Positions 16,441 to 25,679 are shown, counted from the stretch's first letter. The stretch: DNA of 37,026 bases from Candidatus Desulfobia pelagia (GCA_014382295.1 JACNJZ010000171.1:1-37026); one strand, 5' to 3'. Notes: generated by a model from the letters alone, not told the origin. Translations and numbers: made by a program.

Positions 16441-17751
16441 TTATCGTCTGCTTTTTATTCTTCCAGTCTTTAAGAAACCGTCATAGTTTCGAGAGACGGA
16501 GTGAGACTCTATCTGGGATAGTGTATCAAGTCCTACACCAACAACAATCAACAAAGCAGTACCCCCAAAATAGAAAGGCACATTAATTTTTTGGATTAAA
16601 ATTGTTGGCAGAACACAAACAGCACTGACATAAATTGCACCTATGACCGTGAGTCGTGTAATTATTTTATCAATAAATTCCGCGGTCCTTTTCCCTGGTC
16701 GAATTCCTGGAACGAACCCTCCATTCTTCTTCAGATTCTCAGCAACATCAACAGGATTAAAGGTGACAGCTGTATAGAAAAAACAGAAGAAAACAATCAT
16801 ACCCACGAACAACAGTGTATGCAGCGGGCTTCCCCATGCGAGCTGTGCCGTGAGCTGCTGAACCCAGTCAATTTGAATAAATCCACCAATTGTTGCAGGA
16901 AACATCATGATGGATGAAGCAAAAATCGGCGGTATGACACCGGACATGTTAATTTTTAATGGCAGATGGGTGCGCTGGCCACCATACATTTGCCGGCCTA
17001 CAACTCTCTTTGCGTATTGAATAGGAATTCTTCGTTGAGCTGTTTCGAAAAATATTATGACACCTATAATTGCTGCCATGAAAACAAGAAGAATAGGCAG
17101 AAAAATAAGAGTCATTTCCCCTGTGCCAACCATCTTGAAGGTATTCACTATTGCGGCAGGCATCCTTGCGACGATACCGGCAAAGATTATAAGGGATATT
17201 CCATTCCCTATACCCCTCTCGGTCATCTGCTCACCGAGCCACATTATGAAAGCAGTACCAGTGGTAAGGGTAAGAATAGTCATCAGCCTGAAAGCCCATC
17301 CGGGAGTTATGACGATCATTTCATTGCCGACTGGTGCAGCCATTCCTTCAAGCCCGATACTAATCATCAAACCCTGAATGATACTTAAACCAACTGTGGC
17401 GTATCGGGTATATTGTGTAATCTTTCGACGACCAGACTCTCCTTCATTTTTCAAAGCCTCAAGGTGAGGAACAACAACTGTTAACAACTGAAAAATAATA
17501 GAGGCACTGATATATGGCATGATTCCCAAGGCGAAGATTGAAAAATTCTCAAGAGCGCCACCTGAAAACATATTAAACATGCCGAAAAGTGTACTGGCAT
17601 TTTTATCAAAAAAAGAGGCTAATGCTTCGCCATTTATTCCTGGTGTAGGTATTTGCACCCCAGCACGATAGACAGCAAGCATGAGAAGGGTAAATGTAAT
17701 GCGCTTCCGCAACTCCGGTATATTTGCTGCACTTGCCAGTCCGCCTGCCAT
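16441..17751 (-). CDS. secY: Preprotein translocase subunit SecY
   Basis: Central pore subunit of the SecYEG channel in the inner membrane, 436 residues with about ten membrane segments. The N-terminus (IPELRKRITFTLLMLAVYRAGVQIPTPGI) with its plug region, the GIGNGISLIIFAGI segment and the cytoplasmic loop RRIPIQYAKRVVG are all typical. It lies one base after rplO and is translated as part of the spc operon, which couples membrane-protein export capacity to ribosome synthesis. Confidence 0.97.
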   Translation of the reverse strand: MAGGLASAANIPELRKRITFTLLMLAVYRAGVQIPTPGINGEALASFFDKNASTLFGMFNMFSGGALENFSIFALGIMPYISASIIFQLLTVVVPHLEALKNEGESGRRKITQYTRYATVGLSIIQGLMISIGLEGMAAPVGNEMIVITPGWAFRLMTILTLTTGTAFIMWLGEQMTERGIGNGISLIIFAGIVARMPAAIVNTFKMVGTGEMTLIFLPILLVFMAAIIGVIIFFETAQRRIPIQYAKRVVGRQMYGGQRTHLPLKINMSGVIPPIFASSIMMFPATIGGFIQIDWVQQLTAQLAWGSPLHTLLFVGMIVFFCFFYTAVTFNPVDVAENLKKNGGFVPGIRPGKRTAEFIDKIITRLTVIGAIYVSAVCVLPTILIQKINVPFYFGGTALLIVVGVGLDTLSQIESHSVSRNYDGFLKTGRIKSRR

Positions 17752-17752
17752 C

Positions 17753-18202
17753 TTATGCCTCTTTAACCTCTACTGTGCCACCAGCGGTTTCAATCTTCAC
17801 TTTTGCGCCAGCACTGACCTTATCAACAGACACATTCAATGCTATTGAAATTTCACCATCGCCAAGAACTTTGACCATCTCATATTTTTTCTTCACCAGA
17901 CCAGCATCAATAAGCGCCTGTCGGTCAACTTTCATACCGGCCTCAAATTTCTCAAGATCGCGGACATTAACCACTCCGTACTCTTTTTTGAAAATATTCG
18001 TGAAACCTCTTTTTGGCAACCTTCTCTGAAGTGGCATCTGACCGCCTTCAAATCCTGGCTTGACACCACTACCGGATCGAGCTTTAAAACCTTTATGGCC
18101 GCGGCCTGAAGTTTTTCCGTGTCCTGTACCGGGACCTCGGCCCAACCTTTTACGGGGACGACGAGATCCTTCCTGGGGGGATAAATTACTCAAATTTAAC
18201 AT
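17753..18202 (-). CDS. rplO: 50S ribosomal protein L15
   Basis: Large-subunit assembly protein, 149 residues. The long basic Gly/Arg/Lys N-terminal extension (KRLGRGPGTGHGKTSGRGHKG) threads into 23S rRNA, and the globular C-terminal half ends with KVKIETAGGTVEVKEA. Its ATG overlaps the rpmD stop codon by one base, so the two are translationally coupled. secY follows one base after its stop. Confidence 0.97.
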   Translation of the reverse strand: MLNLSNLSPQEGSRRPRKRLGRGPGTGHGKTSGRGHKGFKARSGSGVKPGFEGGQMPLQRRLPKRGFTNIFKKEYGVVNVRDLEKFEAGMKVDRQALIDAGLVKKKYEMVKVLGDGEISIALNVSVDKVSAGAKVKIETAGGTVEVKEA

Positions 18203-18384
18203 TATAATTCCTCCACCTCTATCAGATGCTGAATTTTATGCACCATACCTCTTAGCTCAGGGGTATCTTTGCGCATAATAGTTTTATTCATTTTAGTCAG
18301 ACCAAGACCAGTAGCAGTTGCTCTAATCTTTTTTGGACTGCCAATAACACTTTTTTTCAATGTAATTTTCAGATCAGTTGCCAT
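18202..18384 (-). CDS. rpmD: 50S ribosomal protein L30
   Basis: A 60-residue protein that matches L30 in size and in the segments LKITLKKSVIGSPKKIRATATGLGL and MRKDTPELRGMVHKIQHLIEVEE. L30 is near the 5S rRNA side of the large subunit. AGGGA lies seven bases before the ATG. The preceding 123-base gap to rpsE is long for this operon and contains only a weak stem. Confidence 0.96.
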   Translation of the reverse strand: MATDLKITLKKSVIGSPKKIRATATGLGLTKMNKTIMRKDTPELRGMVHKIQHLIEVEEL

Positions 18385-18507
18385 TTCTATTCCCTAGTCA
18401 ATCTCTCCTGGTGCAACGATTTTTTTTGTTGCGCTGGACATACATAAACGAACCTGCAGTCTCTTCAGTCAAGATTCCTGAAATTTCACTTTTTAACGAA
18501 GGGCCTA

Positions 18508-19014
18508 TCAGGCCTGGATTTCCTCTACCGATTTATTCCTGCTAGCTGCAATCTCCTTAGCAGTTCGTAGATTCCTCAATCCATTTAAAGTTGCTTTAAC
18601 AAGATTATGCGGATTATGGGACCCGAGGCATTTAGTCAATATGTTGTGAACCCCGGCAGCTTCAAGAACTGCACGAACAGCACCTCCGGCAATTACACCT
18701 GTACCTGCTGAAGCCGGTTTCAACATAACCTTGCCAGCACCGTATCTTCCATTAATTTCATGTGGAATACTGATATCGGTTATTGAAACAAGTGCCATAT
18801 CTTTTCGTGCCTTCTCAACACCTTTGCGAATTGCTTCAGGAACCTGATTCGCCTTGCCAAGACCATATCCTACACTGCCATTCCCGTCTCCAACGACAAC
18901 AATGGCACTGAAACTGAAACGTCGACCACCCTTGACAACTTTTGCGACACGGTTGATAAAGACAATTTTTTCTATCAGCTGGTCTTCTGTCTTATCTTTT
19001 TTAAAATCAGCCAA
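18508..19014 (-). CDS. rpsE: 30S ribosomal protein S5
   Basis: S5 is at the mRNA entrance and affects decoding fidelity. The 168 residues carry the double-stranded RNA-binding domain ([19 protein letters not shown] near the start, with the conserved GGRRFSF loop) and the C-terminal fold with [15 protein letters not shown]. The start is TTG, six bases after AGGAG, and no upstream ATG fits. It ends in TGA followed directly by TAG. Confidence 0.97.
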   Translation of the reverse strand: MADFKKDKTEDQLIEKIVFINRVAKVVKGGRRFSFSAIVVVGDGNGSVGYGLGKANQVPEAIRKGVEKARKDMALVSITDISIPHEINGRYGAGKVMLKPASAGTGVIAGGAVRAVLEAAGVHNILTKCLGSHNPHNLVKATLNGLRNLRTAKEIAASRNKSVEEIQA

Positions 19015-19059
19015 TGTGCTCTCCTGTTTTCATATGTTGTAAATCGTTAAGTCTGGTGC

Positions 19060-19096
19060 CCTGAGATTCAATTTTTTTTACAAAAAAGATCCCAGG
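19060..19096 (-). other. RNA hairpin in the rplR-rpsE gap
   Basis: On the minus strand CCTGGGAT (19096-19089) pairs with ATCTCAGG (19067-19060) through eight pairs, one of them G-U, and the enclosed TTTTTT can pair with the AAAAAA run. It occupies the middle of a 104-base gap. No T-run follows, so it is more likely a processing or regulatory stem than a terminator. Confidence 0.45.
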
Positions 19097-19118
19097 TCAT
19101 ATTGAGAAATTATTTTAT

Positions 19119-19484
19119 TTAAAAATCAAGGCCACCTTCTCTGGCGCCTTCTGATAAAGCTTTGATTCGACCATGATAAATATAGCCGCCGCGATCAAAG
19201 ACTACTTTGGTAATCCCTTGGGCTTTGCCTTTCTCTGCCAAGAGTTCTCCAACCTTATGCGCCTTTGAGATTTTGCCGTCTTCAGTAACTGACGACAAGG
19301 ATTTATCCTGAGTTGACATAGAAACCAGGGTATGTCCTGCAACGTCATCGATTATTTGTGCATAAATATGCTTTGAGCTTTTAAACACACGAAGACGTGG
19401 TTTTTCAGGTGTTCCGGATATCGCTTTCCTAATCCTTTTTATCCTTTTTCTGCGAGCAACTGTTTTTGGATTCGTTTTAGCCAT
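19119..19484 (-). CDS. rplR: 50S ribosomal protein L18
   Basis: L18 binds 5S rRNA and attaches it to the large subunit. The 121-residue protein has the basic N-terminus ([14 protein letters not shown]), the [18 protein letters not shown] strand region and the C-terminal [28 protein letters not shown], which is the L18 signature. It is 42 bases downstream of rplF. Confidence 0.97.
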   Translation of the reverse strand: MAKTNPKTVARRKRIKRIRKAISGTPEKPRLRVFKSSKHIYAQIIDDVAGHTLVSMSTQDKSLSSVTEDGKISKAHKVGELLAEKGKAQGITKVVFDRGGYIYHGRIKALSEGAREGGLDF

Positions 19485-19526
19485 TTTTCTTGCCTTCTTA
19501 TAAAAAACTAACAGTGGTTTATATTA

Positions 19527-20066
19527 TTATTTAGAAGCTGACTTACCAGCTTTTCTGACAATATGTTCATCCTGGTAACGAATACCTTTACCTTTATATG
19601 GTTCGGGTTTCCGGATGCTGCGTATTTGAGCAGCAGTCAAACCAAGGTTCTCTTTATCTATAGACTCGAGTGTAATCACGTTGGCTTTATCAACAGCACC
19701 CGACACATTATCAGGCAATTGGAATATCACTGGATTGGAATATCAAACATTAAGAGTGAGCACACTGCCCTCTATTGATGCTTTATAACCTACACCTTCA
19801 ATAACCAGTTTCTTTTGAAACATTGCTTCTGTACCAACAATCATATTGTTGACCAGTGTGCGGGTAAGGCCACTGAAAGCACGAGTTCGCTTACTGTTAT
19901 CAAGACATTTCACCTTGATAATTCCATCTGACTGCTCAAGATCAATTTCAGGGCGAATAACTCGTTCTAAAGTTCCTTTCGGCCCTGTTACCTTAACATG
20001 AGTGCCATTTATTTCGACCTTAACGGTAACTGGTACCGTTATTGGCTGATTGCCTATCCTGGACAT
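19527..20066 (-). CDS. rplF: 50S ribosomal protein L6, interrupted by an in-frame TGA at codon 108
   Basis: L6 supports the sarcin-ricin loop/factor-binding region of the 50S subunit and is needed for late assembly. Reading from ATG at 20066 (GGAG seven bases upstream) the frame is L6 throughout: MSRIGNQPI at the start, then the second-domain motif VIEGVGYKA, and finally the [11 protein letters not shown] and [10 protein letters not shown] tail, 179 codons plus stop, the normal length. Codon 108 (19743-19745) is TGA, between LTLNV and YSNPV, where homologues read LG(Y/F)SHPV, so it replaces a glycine (GGA to TGA is one base change). There is no frameshift. The break lies inside the second domain and no ribosome-binding site precedes the GTG at 19730. 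A sequencing error or recent mutation is most likely; read-through is possible. Confidence 0.93.
19718..19745. repeat. 12-bp direct repeat ending at the rplF internal stop
   Basis: ATTGGAATATCA occurs at 19718-19729 and 19734-19745 on the plus strand, four bases apart. The last three bases of the second copy (TCA, 19743-19745) are the complement of the internal TGA of rplF. If the ancestral codon was GGA the repeat would have been 11 bp, and the change to TGA makes the two copies identical over 12. Confidence 0.9.
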
Positions 20067-20129
20067 GTGTAATCTCCACTAGCTGACTGCTAATATCATT
20101 CTCGACGTTACGCTTCTATATGAAGCAAA

Positions 20130-20528
20130 CTACCAGACTTTACAGAGTATCTCTCCACCAACACCGAGTTTACGTGCCTCTATATCTGTCATTACACCTT
20201 GAGAGGTTGACAAAATGGAAACACCGAGTCCACTCATAACTTTGGGAATTTTATCGGTCTTTGTGTACATCCTTCGACCAGGTTTACTGGCTCGGCTTAT
20301 ACCAGTAATAACTGCTCTATCATTCTGATCATATTTCAAATCAAGACGCAAAACACCCTGGTGGCCTTCATCAATTTTGGCAAGATCACTGATGTATCCT
20401 TCCTGCTTGAGGATGGCTGCAACACCTTTTTTCAAATTAGAAAAAGGCATGTCAACACTTGGATAATGCGCCATAGAGGCATTTCTAATTCTGGTCAGCA
20501 TATCTGCCAGAGGATCGCTCATGGACAT
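20130..20528 (-). CDS. rpsH: 30S ribosomal protein S8
   Basis: S8 binds the central domain of 16S rRNA and in some bacteria represses the spc operon. The 132-residue protein has the N-terminal DPLADMLTRIRNA motif and the C-terminal GLGVSILSTSQGVMTDIEARKLGVGGEILC. The first of two nearby ATGs (20528) is chosen because AAGGAG lies seven bases upstream. It lies between rpsN and rplF. Confidence 0.97.
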   Translation of the reverse strand: MSMSDPLADMLTRIRNASMAHYPSVDMPFSNLKKGVAAILKQEGYISDLAKIDEGHQGVLRLDLKYDQNDRAVITGISRASKPGRRMYTKTDKIPKVMSGLGVSILSTSQGVMTDIEARKLGVGGEILCKVW

Positions 20529-20618
20529 CTGACGGCTCCTTATTCTGCTATTGTCTATAAAAAAAATTCATCTTTGCACGTAATAGAACGCACAAACAAA
20601 AATCCGATATAAAGGAAA

Positions 20619-20804
20619 TTACCAACTTGATTTGGTAACTCCCGTGATTTCACCTTGTGAGGCAAGCTTGCGGAAACACAATCTGCATATTCCAAATTTG
20701 CGGATAAAAGCCCGTGGTCTTCCGCAAAGAGGACATCGATTATATTCTCTGACGTTAAACTTTGCTTTCCGCTGACTCTTTGCTATTAAAGATTTCTTAG
20801 CCAA
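20619..20804 (-). CDS. rpsN: 30S ribosomal protein S14, zinc-binding type
   Basis: The short, 61-residue form of S14 with four zinc-binding cysteines at C24, C27, C40 and C43 (CPLC...CRLC), in place of the long cysteine-free form. It sits in the 30S head. The TTG start at 20804 is fixed by AGGAGG six bases upstream and by the family N-terminus [10 protein letters not shown]. The frame is open for 14 more codons upstream, but these overlap the end of rplE and are not conserved. Confidence 0.96.
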   Translation of the reverse strand: MAKKSLIAKSQRKAKFNVREYNRCPLCGRPRAFIRKFGICRLCFRKLASQGEITGVTKSSW

Positions 20805-20823
20805 CCTGTTCCTCCTGGAATAA

Positions 20824-21363
20824 CTATTTTTTAAATGGCATACCAAGGGCTTTCAGAAGGAAACGTCCTTCATCATCACTATGCGCACTTGTCGTTATAG
20901 TGATATTAAAGCCTTTAATTTTATCTATTTTGTCGTAATCAATTTCAGGGAATATTATATGCTCTTTTATCCCCATAGAGAAATTACCATTCCCATCAAA
21001 ACCACGGGGGTTTATACCCCTGAAATCTCTTACCCTGGGAAGAACTAACTGTACAAGTTTTGTATAAAAATCATACATCCTTACATTGCGAAGGGTTACT
21101 CTGCAACCAATAGGCATTCCTTCCCTAAGTTTGAAAGTGGCTATTGATTTTTTCGCCTTTGTAACAACAGCTTTCTGACCAGCAATGGCTGTCAGCTCGG
21201 CAGCAGCTCCCTCAATAATTTTCGGATTCTGAACAGCCTCGCCGAGGCCCATATTCAAAACGATTTTACCGAGACGAGGGACCTCCATGATATTCTTATA
21301 TCCGAACTCTTTAATGAGAAGAGGTACACACTCTTTATGATAATATTCTTCTAATTTCGCCAT
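20824..21363 (-). CDS. rplE: 50S ribosomal protein L5
   Basis: 5S rRNA-binding protein in the central protuberance that contacts P-site tRNA. The 179 residues include [20 protein letters not shown], the [22 protein letters not shown] loop, and the C-terminal [21 protein letters not shown]. The size matches the family. It is 25 bases after rplX, the site where S8 acts on this operon in enterobacteria, but no clear S8-like helix was identified. Confidence 0.97.
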   Translation of the reverse strand: MAKLEEYYHKECVPLLIKEFGYKNIMEVPRLGKIVLNMGLGEAVQNPKIIEGAAAELTAIAGQKAVVTKAKKSIATFKLREGMPIGCRVTLRNVRMYDFYTKLVQLVLPRVRDFRGINPRGFDGNGNFSMGIKEHIIFPEIDYDKIDKIKGFNITITTSAHSDDEGRFLLKALGMPFKK

Positions 21364-21388
21364 TATTGTCTCCAGAAAAGCTAGCAGG

Positions 21389-21724
21389 TCACGCGCTGGT
21401 TTCTATAGTTTCGTTACATTTTTTACAAACGCGGACTTTTGTGCCATCTTCCAATATTTCTTTTTTAATTCGAACTGTTTTGGTACATTTGGAACAGATC
21501 AGCATAAGATTTGACACGTCAATAGGTGCCTCCATCTCAATGATTCCGCCCTGCTGATTATGCGCACTTGGTTTTGTGTGGCGCTTAACCATGTTGATCT
21601 TTTCAACCTTAGCCTTGTTCAGTTTAGGATATACAGTGATAACCTTACCGACTCTGCCTTTATCTTTTCCGGCTATGACTTCAACTTTATCGTTAAGTTT
21701 AATATGCGTTGTTCCAGCTTTCAT
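21389..21724 (-). CDS. rplX: 50S ribosomal protein L24
   Basis: Assembly-initiator protein of the large subunit. The 111 residues begin with the KOW motif ([16 protein letters not shown]) and continue with [29 protein letters not shown]. Four cysteines sit in the C-terminal part as CSKC (...) CKKC, consistent with a zinc-ribbon-like end found in many L24 sequences. It lies between rplN and rplE. Confidence 0.97.
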   Translation of the reverse strand: MKAGTTHIKLNDKVEVIAGKDKGRVGKVITVYPKLNKAKVEKINMVKRHTKPSAHNQQGGIIEMEAPIDVSNLMLICSKCTKTVRIKKEILEDGTKVRVCKKCNETIETSA

Positions 21725-21793
21725 TTCATTAACCTCTTGGAAAACTCACTGCTGTCTTTATTGTAATAGTAAAAGAAAGCTTGATGAATTGAG

Positions 21794-22162
21794 TTATAAT
21801 ACTTCGGGAGCAAGGGATACTATTTTCATATACCCTTTAGCTCGCAATTCGCGGGCAACTGGGCCGAAAATTCGTGTTCCCATCGGATCACCACTACCAG
21901 TCAGTAGAACCGCGGAATTTTCATCAAATTTAACCGCAGTATCATCCATGCGCTTTATTTCCTTTGCTGTCCTGACAATTACCGCCCGTAACACATCACC
22001 TTTCTTCACTTTAGAGTGAGGGATGGCTTCTTTTACAGTAACAACAATCACATCGCCGATACTGGCATACCTTCGCCTTGTTCCGCCTAATACCCTGATG
22101 CATAAAACTTTTTTTGCTCCAGAGTTGTCTGCCACATTCAGTACGGTTTCAGTTTGTATCAT
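21794..22162 (-). CDS. rplN: 50S ribosomal protein L14
   Basis: L14 binds 23S rRNA at the subunit interface (bridges B5 and B8). The 122 residues read as L14 along the whole length, with [19 protein letters not shown] at the start and [17 protein letters not shown] near the end. It opens the spc part of the cluster after a 145-base gap from rpsQ. A TTGACA lies in that gap on the minus strand, but it has no acceptable -10 at the right distance. Confidence 0.97.
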   Translation of the reverse strand: MIQTETVLNVADNSGAKKVLCIRVLGGTRRRYASIGDVIVVTVKEAIPHSKVKKGDVLRAVIVRTAKEIKRMDDTAVKFDENSAVLLTGSGDPMGTRIFGPVARELRAKGYMKIVSLAPEVL

Positions 22163-22307
22163 CTTATCACCAACTTCCCAACCTGATGTTGAGTTGTCCT
22201 CATTAAATTATGGTCCTGTCAAAAAACAGCTTTCGCGCTTATTATTCGTCGCAAATCCTTGGTGACACGGTATTTCTGTTTGGATTTTGCAGGAATATTT
22301 TTATATA

Positions 22308-22568
22308 TCAAACTGCTTTTTCAATAACTTCAAGCAGACGCCAGCGTTTTTTGCGGCTCAGTGGTCGGCATTCTTCAATAAGAACACGATCACCAATTTT
22401 ACAAAGGCTTTCTGGATCGTCAGCCATATATTTGATGTGACGACGAATGAACTTGCCGTAGACTTTATGGCGTATCAGCCTCTCAGTCTGAACAACAATG
22501 CTTTTTTCCATTTTGTCGCTGATAACAACACCAACTTTTGTTTTCTTAATTGTTTTTTCGTTCTCCAT
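22308..22568 (-). CDS. rpsQ: 30S ribosomal protein S17
   Basis: Early-binding 30S assembly protein, an OB fold of 86 residues. The conserved KTKVGVVISDKMEKSIVV strand and the GDRVLIEECRPLSRKKRW motif are present. It closes the S10 operon block and ends in TGA, one of several ordinary TGA stops in this window. Confidence 0.97.
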   Translation of the reverse strand: MENEKTIKKTKVGVVISDKMEKSIVVQTERLIRHKVYGKFIRRHIKYMADDPESLCKIGDRVLIEECRPLSRKKRWRLLEVIEKAV

Positions 22569-22644
22569 CTGTTTTCCTGACGGTCTCCAGCCTACTGTGC
22601 AATTTATAATAAATAATAGATTTGCTTAAATTCTTCCTACTGTT

Positions 22645-22839
22645 TTAGTTTGTTTTCTTTTTCTCACTAATAACAGTTTTAATCCTTGCAATATCTCTTT
22701 TTAATTCGGTTAACCTGGCGGTGTTTTCCAGAGGACGGATTCCATGCTGAAATCTGAGTTTACATAACTCTTCAGAAATATCTGAGGCAGTGCCCTGCAG
22801 GTCCTCAATACTTTTTTCACGTAATTCCTGAACTTTCAT
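22645..22839 (-). CDS. rpmC: 50S ribosomal protein L29
   Basis: A small helical protein of 64 residues near the tunnel exit, where it helps to form the docking site for trigger factor and SRP. It has the [10 protein letters not shown] start, the [19 protein letters not shown] segment, and the closing [14 protein letters not shown]. Its ATG overlaps the rplP stop by four bases (ATGA), giving translational coupling. Confidence 0.97.
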   Translation of the reverse strand: MKVQELREKSIEDLQGTASDISEELCKLRFQHGIRPLENTARLTELKRDIARIKTVISEKKKTN

Positions 22840-23252
22840 AACGTAGTTTCCTTAGTAATAACCTTTGTAGCAAAGGGCAGCTTATTGCCAGCCAAAGTTA
22901 ATGCTTTTTTTGCCAGATCTTCGTCAACCCCTGTCAACTCATATAGAATTTTTCCAGGTTTTACAGGAGCAATCCAACCCTCAGGACTTCCCTTTCCTTT
23001 ACCCATCCTGGTTTCTGCAGGTTTCTTGGTAAAAGGTTTATGAGGGAAAACCCGAATCCACATTTTGCCGCCACGTTTAATTGTCCTGTTAATGGCAATA
23101 CGTGCGGCCTCGATCTGCTGGGCTGTCATTCGCCCGCATTCTGTAGCCTTAAGGGCGAAATCGCCGAATTCTATAGAGGAACCTCTATAGGCAGCTCCTT
23201 TCATTCGACCCTTCATCTGTTTTCTATGTTTGACTTTCTTTGGACTAAGCAT
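22836..23252 (-). CDS. rplP: 50S ribosomal protein L16
   Basis: L16 contacts the A-site tRNA arm and is needed for peptidyl transfer. The 138 residues have the N-terminus [19 protein letters not shown], then [16 protein letters not shown] and [17 protein letters not shown], all strongly conserved. It lies 100 bases after rpsC and overlaps rpmC at its 3' end. Confidence 0.97.
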   Translation of the reverse strand: MLSPKKVKHRKQMKGRMKGAAYRGSSIEFGDFALKATECGRMTAQQIEAARIAINRTIKRGGKMWIRVFPHKPFTKKPAETRMGKGKGSPEGWIAPVKPGKILYELTGVDEDLAKKALTLAGNKLPFATKVITKETTL

Positions 23253-23352
23253 TGTTTCTGACCTTATTTATAGTTACCAGAACCTGGTCCCTGCTGACAT
23301 TCATTTCCTATTGAACTAAAATCTTTTCAAACGGAGGGGAATGAATCACGTT

Positions 23353-24000
23353 TTACTCTGCGCCTACCTCGGAGTCAGATAAGACTTCACCTTTAAAAAT
23401 CCAGACTTTGACACCAATGATGCCATAAGTAGTTTTGGATTCGGCAAAACCATAGTCAATATCAGCACGGAGAGTATGCAGGGGTACGCGACCCTCTCTT
23501 GTCCATTCTCTTCGCGCCATCTCAGCACCACCAAGACGACCAGAACAAGATATCTTAATACCTTTTGCCCCGAACTTCAAGGCGATATTAACAGCTTTCT
23601 TCATGGCCCGTCGAAATGCGATGCGCCTTTCAAGCTGAAGTGCAACGTTTTCAGCCACGAGCTGGGCATCTGCCTCAGGTCTTCTTACTTCCTGAATATC
23701 AACGGCACACTGACGATTGGTTAATTTATCAAGTTCCTGCTTGAGAGCTTCAATCTCTGCACCCTTTTTACCTATGACAATTCCAGGTCTTGCGGTGTGA
23801 AGTTTCAGCTTTACCTTCTCGCCGGTGCGTGCAATATTGATTTTTGATATGCCAGCGTGATATAGCCTTTTTTTCAAAAATTTCTTAATCTTCTGATCTT
23901 CAATAAGAAATTTTGAATAATCGCGGTCTGCGTACCAGGTAGATTCCCACGTACGGACGATATTAAGCCGTAAACCTATTGGATTAACTTTCTGGCCCAA
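23353..24000 (-). CDS. rpsC: 30S ribosomal protein S3
   Basis: S3 lines the mRNA entry channel and takes part in helicase activity of the ribosome. The 215 residues include [20 protein letters not shown], the KH-domain segment [21 protein letters not shown] and the C-terminal domain with [18 protein letters not shown]. The start is TTG with GGAGG six bases upstream, confirmed by the invariant N-terminus. Confidence 0.97.
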   Translation of the reverse strand: MGQKVNPIGLRLNIVRTWESTWYADRDYSKFLIEDQKIKKFLKKRLYHAGISKINIARTGEKVKLKLHTARPGIVIGKKGAEIEALKQELDKLTNRQCAVDIQEVRRPEADAQLVAENVALQLERRIAFRRAMKKAVNIALKFGAKGIKISCSGRLGGAEMARREWTREGRVPLHTLRADIDYGFAESKTTYGIIGVKVWIFKGEVLSDSEVGAE

Positions 24001-24079
24001 AACCTTCCTCCATCATAGTTTATAAAAAGTTCAAAATTGAACAAAGTTCACTAAATATCCGAATTCACTTTAACAAACT

Positions 24080-24412
24080 TTATGCTTCATCAAGCACAAC
24101 AGTAATAATACTTGACCTTTTCAGAATTCTTGAAGCACGGCCCATGGCACGTGGTCGAATTCTTTTCAACATTGGACCACCATCAACGAAAACTGTTTTT
24201 ACGTATAATGTGTCAACGTCAATGGCCTCATTCTGATTGGCATTGGCTACCGCTGACTCTATAAGTTTTCGAATAATACGGGCCGCTTTTTTAGGCATGA
24301 ACCGCAATTTATTAATCGCAGATTCTACATCATTGCCCCTTACCAGATCCGCGACGAGGCGAGCCTTCTGTGGCGAAATCCGAATATTTTTTGCAATGGC
24401 CTTAGCTTCCAT
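24080..24412 (-). CDS. rplV: 50S ribosomal protein L22
   Basis: L22 lines the exit tunnel with a long beta-hairpin. From the ATG at 24412 the protein is 110 residues, the family norm, and reads [38 protein letters not shown] and the hairpin region [13 protein letters not shown]. An earlier in-frame ATG at 24457 would add 15 residues with no similarity to the family. GGAG lies ten bases before the chosen start. Confidence 0.96.
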   Translation of the reverse strand: MEAKAIAKNIRISPQKARLVADLVRGNDVESAINKLRFMPKKAARIIRKLIESAVANANQNEAIDVDTLYVKTVFVDGGPMLKRIRPRAMGRASRILKRSSIITVVLDEA

Positions 24413-24498
24413 AATTATATAACTCCAAACAGTTATTGTCCCAATATAGTCAGACATACCTCACTGTATGACTTCATCAGACAGTGAGTATCGAACGA

Positions 24499-24774
24499 CT
24501 ATCTTTTCCCTTTTCTGTCTCCGGCATGGCTATAAAATGTTCGTGTAGGTGAAAATTCACCTAATTTATGCCCAACCATATTTTCTGTAACAAAAACCGG
24601 GATAAACTTTCTTCCATTGTGTACGGCAAATGTAAGACCAACCATCTCTGGAAGAATATCTGAACGTCTAGACCAAGTTTTAATCACCTTTCTTGACCCC
24701 GTCTCTATTGATGCTTCTACCTTATTAAGTAGATGAGCATCTACAAAAGGCCCTTTTTTTATTGATCGCGCCAC
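24499..24774 (-). CDS. rpsS: 30S ribosomal protein S19
   Basis: S19 pairs with S13 in the 30S head. The 91 residues are a standard S19: [16 protein letters not shown], then [21 protein letters not shown] and [15 protein letters not shown]. The start codon is GTG, fixed by the N-terminus. It lies 16 bases after rplB. Confidence 0.97.
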   Translation of the reverse strand: MARSIKKGPFVDAHLLNKVEASIETGSRKVIKTWSRRSDILPEMVGLTFAVHNGRKFIPVFVTENMVGHKLGEFSPTRTFYSHAGDRKGKR

Positions 24775-24790
24775 ACCGAATCTCCCTTGT

Positions 24791-25615
24791 TTATGAACGT
24801 CTTCTTACAATATCTTTATCGGAGGCTTTACGCTTCCTTGTCTTGAAGCCCTTAGTAGGAACACCCCAAGGAGTACAGGGATGGCGCCCTCCGGAACTTT
24901 TACCTTCACCACCGCCCATAGGATGATCATGCGGATTCATTGCAACGCCTCGCACTTTAGGTCGGTTGCCCTTCCAGCGATTACGGCCAGCTTTGCCGAG
25001 TTTTTCACTCTCATGATGGATATTCCCAATCTGGCCAATGCAGGCCCGGCATTTACGATGAAATTTTCGTACTTCGCCTGAGGGAAGCTTAACAAGAACG
25101 TGATCTCCCTCTTTAGCCATAAGCTGGGCTGAAGCCCCGGCACTCCTGACAAGCTGAGCACCCTTGCCGATACGCATTTCAATATTATGAATCACGCTGC
25201 CAAGTGGAATATTCATCATTGGCAGACAATTACCTAATTGAATGTCAACACTGGAACCGGCTTCGACCACATCACCAACCTTGATACCCTGAGGTGAGAT
25301 AATGTATCGCTTTTCACCATCGGCATAGAAAAGAAGCGCAATATTTGCTGTTCTGTTTGGATCGTATTCAATAGACGCTACTTTGCCCGGAATATTTTCC
25401 TTATCACGCTTAAAATCGATTACACGATATTTTCTTTTATGGCCTCCGCCTCTTCGTCTTACAGTAATACGACCGTAATTATTACGACCTCCGCTTTTAC
25501 TCAGCGGCGCGAGCAGACTCTTCAGCGGTCTATCTTTTGACAGTTCCGGATTCACTATAGAGACATAATTTCGTCTCCCCGGAGATGTCGGTTTATAGGT
25601 CTTCGTTGTTGCCAT
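24791..25615 (-). CDS. rplB: 50S ribosomal protein L2
   Basis: One of the largest and most conserved 50S proteins, needed for subunit association and peptidyl transferase activity. The 274 residues include the N-terminal [24 protein letters not shown], and near the end the invariant [20 protein letters not shown] with the functionally important histidine. The length matches the family's 270-280. Confidence 0.97.
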   Translation of the reverse strand: MATTKTYKPTSPGRRNYVSIVNPELSKDRPLKSLLAPLSKSGGRNNYGRITVRRRGGGHKRKYRVIDFKRDKENIPGKVASIEYDPNRTANIALLFYADGEKRYIISPQGIKVGDVVEAGSSVDIQLGNCLPMMNIPLGSVIHNIEMRIGKGAQLVRSAGASAQLMAKEGDHVLVKLPSGEVRKFHRKCRACIGQIGNIHHESEKLGKAGRNRWKGNRPKVRGVAMNPHDHPMGGGEGKSSGGRHPCTPWGVPTKGFKTRKRKASDKDIVRRRS

Positions 25616-25679
25616 TTCAAACCCCGATATTGTGATATTTTAGACAGTAACTCTTAAAAAATAATTAAGAAGAATTTAA

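Noticed and set aside
18411-18434. Stem GTGCAAC/GTTGCGC in the rpsE-rpmD gap
   Set aside because: On the transcribed minus strand it has a C-A mismatch leaving five inner pairs, and there is no T-run.
19743-19745. TGA read as glycine (alternative genetic code) or selenocysteine
   Set aside because: TGA terminates several other genes in this window, including ribosomal rpsE and rpsQ, so global recoding does not fit. L6 is not a selenoprotein family, the position is glycine in homologues, and no convincing SECIS-like stem follows.
19527-20066. Two separate genes encoding a split L6
   Set aside because: The break is inside the second domain rather than between domains, the reading frame is continuous and no ribosome-binding site precedes the only nearby start (GTG at 19730).
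22163-22307. Promoter before rplN
   Set aside because: A minus-strand TTGACA is present but the sequence 16-18 bases downstream has no acceptable -10.
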